Of a DNA stretch of 64,000 bases, positions 62,790 through 64,000 are shown one piece after another. The stretch covers positions 72,786 through 136,785 of the forward strand of contig NZ_JAFFZO010000004.1 in the NCBI RefSeq assembly GCF_016924145.1, read 5' to 3'. The stretch's first letter is position 1, and each line of letters begins with the position of its first letter. Under the pieces are notes generated by a model. It searched no databases and was not told the DNA's origin. It was given only the letters and a program-made list of their open reading frames with translations. Position numbers and translations under genes: made by a program. The DNA is from Amphritea pacifica (GTDB lineage Bacteria; Pseudomonadota; Gammaproteobacteria; Pseudomonadales; Balneatricaceae).

Positions 62790-64000
62790 GTTCATCGACC
62801 TGTGATGGCCAGGTAATCGTTATTGATGATGAAGAGATTGTGCGTGAATCAATGATTCAGACACTGCAGCTGGAAGGCTATGAGGCGATAGGTTTTGAAA
62901 CCCCCGTCAAGGCGATTGCTGAGTGCTCTGTGGGCTGGCAGGGCGTGGTGATCTGTGATGTGCGTATGGATCGCATGGATGGACTTGAGGTGTTACAGGC
63001 AATACTCGAGATCGATGCTGATATTCCGGTCATTATGTTCAGTGGTCATTCTGATATCGCTATCGCTGTTCAGGCTATACAGTTAGGTGCCTACGATTTT
63101 CTGGAAAAAAATGACGACCCTCAACACCACCTTAATACGGTTCAGCGGGCCTGGAAAAAACGTCAGTTGGTCTTGGAAAATCGCAGTTTACGGCAGGCCG
63201 TTGAGGGACAGCACGAGATCCATAACCGTCTGGTTGGACAGACCTCAGGGATCGTGCGGCTCAGGGAAACCGTGTTGCAGTTGGCACAGATTGATGTCGA
63301 CCTGATTATCAATGGCGCCACCGGGACCGGTAAGGAAGTTGTCGCCAGGTGTCTGCATGACTTCAGCCCCCGGGCCAAAAAACCGTTTGTTGCGCTTAAC
63401 TGTGGCGCATTGACCGAATCTTTGATTGAAAGTGAGTTGTTTGGTCATGAAGCGGGTGCCTTTACCGGGGCCAACAGCAAGCGTATAGGTAAGATCGAGT
63501 ATGCCAGTGGGGGCACGCTGTTTCTGGATGAGATAGAGAGTATGCCTGCCTCTTTGCAGGTGCGCTTGCTCAGGGTTTTACAGGAGCGGGTGTTGCAACG
63601 GCTGGGGGGGAATGCTGATATCAGTATCGATATCCGGGTATTGGCGGCTTCCAAAGTGGATCTGCGCGAAGCGTCTGATGCAGGCACTTTCCGGGAAGAC
63701 CTGTACTACCGGCTCAATGTTGCCAGTATAGATATCCCCTGTCTGGATCAGCGCAAAGAGGATATTCCGGTTTTATTCAGCCATTTTACAGATCTTGCAA
63801 CCCAGCGCTTTGGCCGTGAAAAACGCCCCGTACCTGAGACGCTGTTGAGAGAGCTGTGTGCGCAATCCTGGCCGGGGAATGTACGCGAGCTGCGCAATAT
63901 CGCGGAGCGCTGGGTGCTGGGGCTGCCTTTTGGCAACAGCGTTGACAGTGCTCCTGAAGACAGTGATGAAACGCTTGACCAACTGGTGGCCAGCTATGAA
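62786..64000 (+). CDS. DctD-like sigma-54 response regulator (partial, runs off window)
   Basis: 405 codons are visible and the frame is open to the last base. Receiver domain: VIDDEE (acid pocket Asp14/15), phosphoacceptor Asp58 in VVICDVRMDRMDGLEVL, MFSGHSD, and the conserved Lys in AYDFLEKN. The AAA+ domain starts near 145 with Walker A INGATGTGKEVVA, the sigma-54 contact loop GAFTGA and GGTLFLDEIES. The missing C-terminus should be the Fis-type helix-turn-helix. It begins inside the kinase stop codon. The target is probably a TRAP transport operon, but no -24/-12 site was found before the adjacent receptor gene. Confidence 0.92.
   Translation, partial: MSSSTCDGQVIVIDDEEIVRESMIQTLQLEGYEAIGFETPVKAIAECSVGWQGVVICDVRMDRMDGLEVLQAILEIDADIPVIMFSGHSDIAIAVQAIQLGAYDFLEKNDDPQHHLNTVQRAWKKRQLVLENRSLRQAVEGQHEIHNRLVGQTSGIVRLRETVLQLAQIDVDLIINGATGTGKEVVARCLHDFSPRAKKPFVALNCGALTESLIESELFGHEAGAFTGANSKRIGKIEYASGGTLFLDEIESMPASLQVRLLRVLQERVLQRLGGNADISIDIRVLAASKVDLREASDAGTFREDLYYRLNVASIDIPCLDQRKEDIPVLFSHFTDLATQRFGREKRPVPETLLRELCAQSWPGNVRELRNIAERWVLGLPFGNSVDSAPEDSDETLDQLVASYE

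Overview
The window looks like chromosome of a marine, heterotrophic gammaproteobacterium of the Oceanospirillales type (Amphritea, Neptunomonas or Neptuniibacter-like). That placement is inferred from protein style (RmuC, FtsZ, YdbH, VanA) and from gene content: TRAP solute receptors, tetrahydrofolate-dependent demethylation, vanillate demethylation and a TorF-type porin. No rRNA, CRISPR array, transposase or prophage gene was recognised.

Layout. 0-6 kb: minus-strand envelope genes. These are a ydbH-ynbE-ydbL intermembrane lipid-transport operon, a DsbB-family protein, an LpxR-type lipid A deacylase, an unknown acidic protein and an O-methyltransferase. 6.3-8.9 kb: a small membrane protein, rmuC and a gamma-glutamylcyclotransferase-like gene. 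8.9-12.1 kb: a 630-bp AT-rich regulatory region with five 17-bp palindromes at 31-32 bp pitch, then ftsA-ftsZ without their usual dcw neighbours. 12.2-14.3 kb: tRNA-Ser(GGA) embedded in repeats that copy its head and tail, then a leucine-rich-repeat protein kinase. 14.7-17.8 kb: OsmC-like protein, ECHDC3-like crotonase, acyl-CoA ligase.

17.9-26 kb is a one-carbon module: LysR regulator, two nearly identical GcvT/DmdA-family demethylases, a MetF-like reductase, FolD, PurU and an Lrp/AsnC regulator. Together they would move a methyl group from an unknown methylated compound to tetrahydrofolate and oxidise it stepwise to formate. Both demethylase copies carry the same palindromic site at the same distance from the start codon and the same 5'-leader hairpin.

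26-30.3 kb holds the glycerol genes glpD, glpR and glpK. 30.5-41.5 kb is a minus-strand operon (MFS, DUF1302, DUF1329, YCF48-like propeller, RND permease, esterase) with a well-formed sigma-54 promoter, facing a XylR/DmpR-type activator. 41.5-46.2 kb: CcoG, a MocR-type regulator and a coiled-coil membrane protein. 46.2-49.5 kb: vanAB with an orphan TRAP receptor. 49.7-54.6 kb: LuxR-type regulator, YtcJ-like amidohydrolase, TorF-like porin, polyamine-type ABC receptor. 54.7-56.3 kb: orphan histidine kinase. 56.4-59.1 kb: a compact electron-transfer operon (flavin/2Fe-2S reductase, small membrane cytochrome b candidate, octaheme cytochrome c). 59.6-64 kb: a second orphan TRAP receptor divergent from a DctB/DctD-like two-component pair whose response regulator runs off the window.

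The strongest leads for something not previously described are the palindrome array in front of the isolated ftsAZ pair, the duplicated THF-demethylase module with its conserved leader, the sigma-54-controlled hydrophobic-compound conduit and the octaheme electron-transfer operon.
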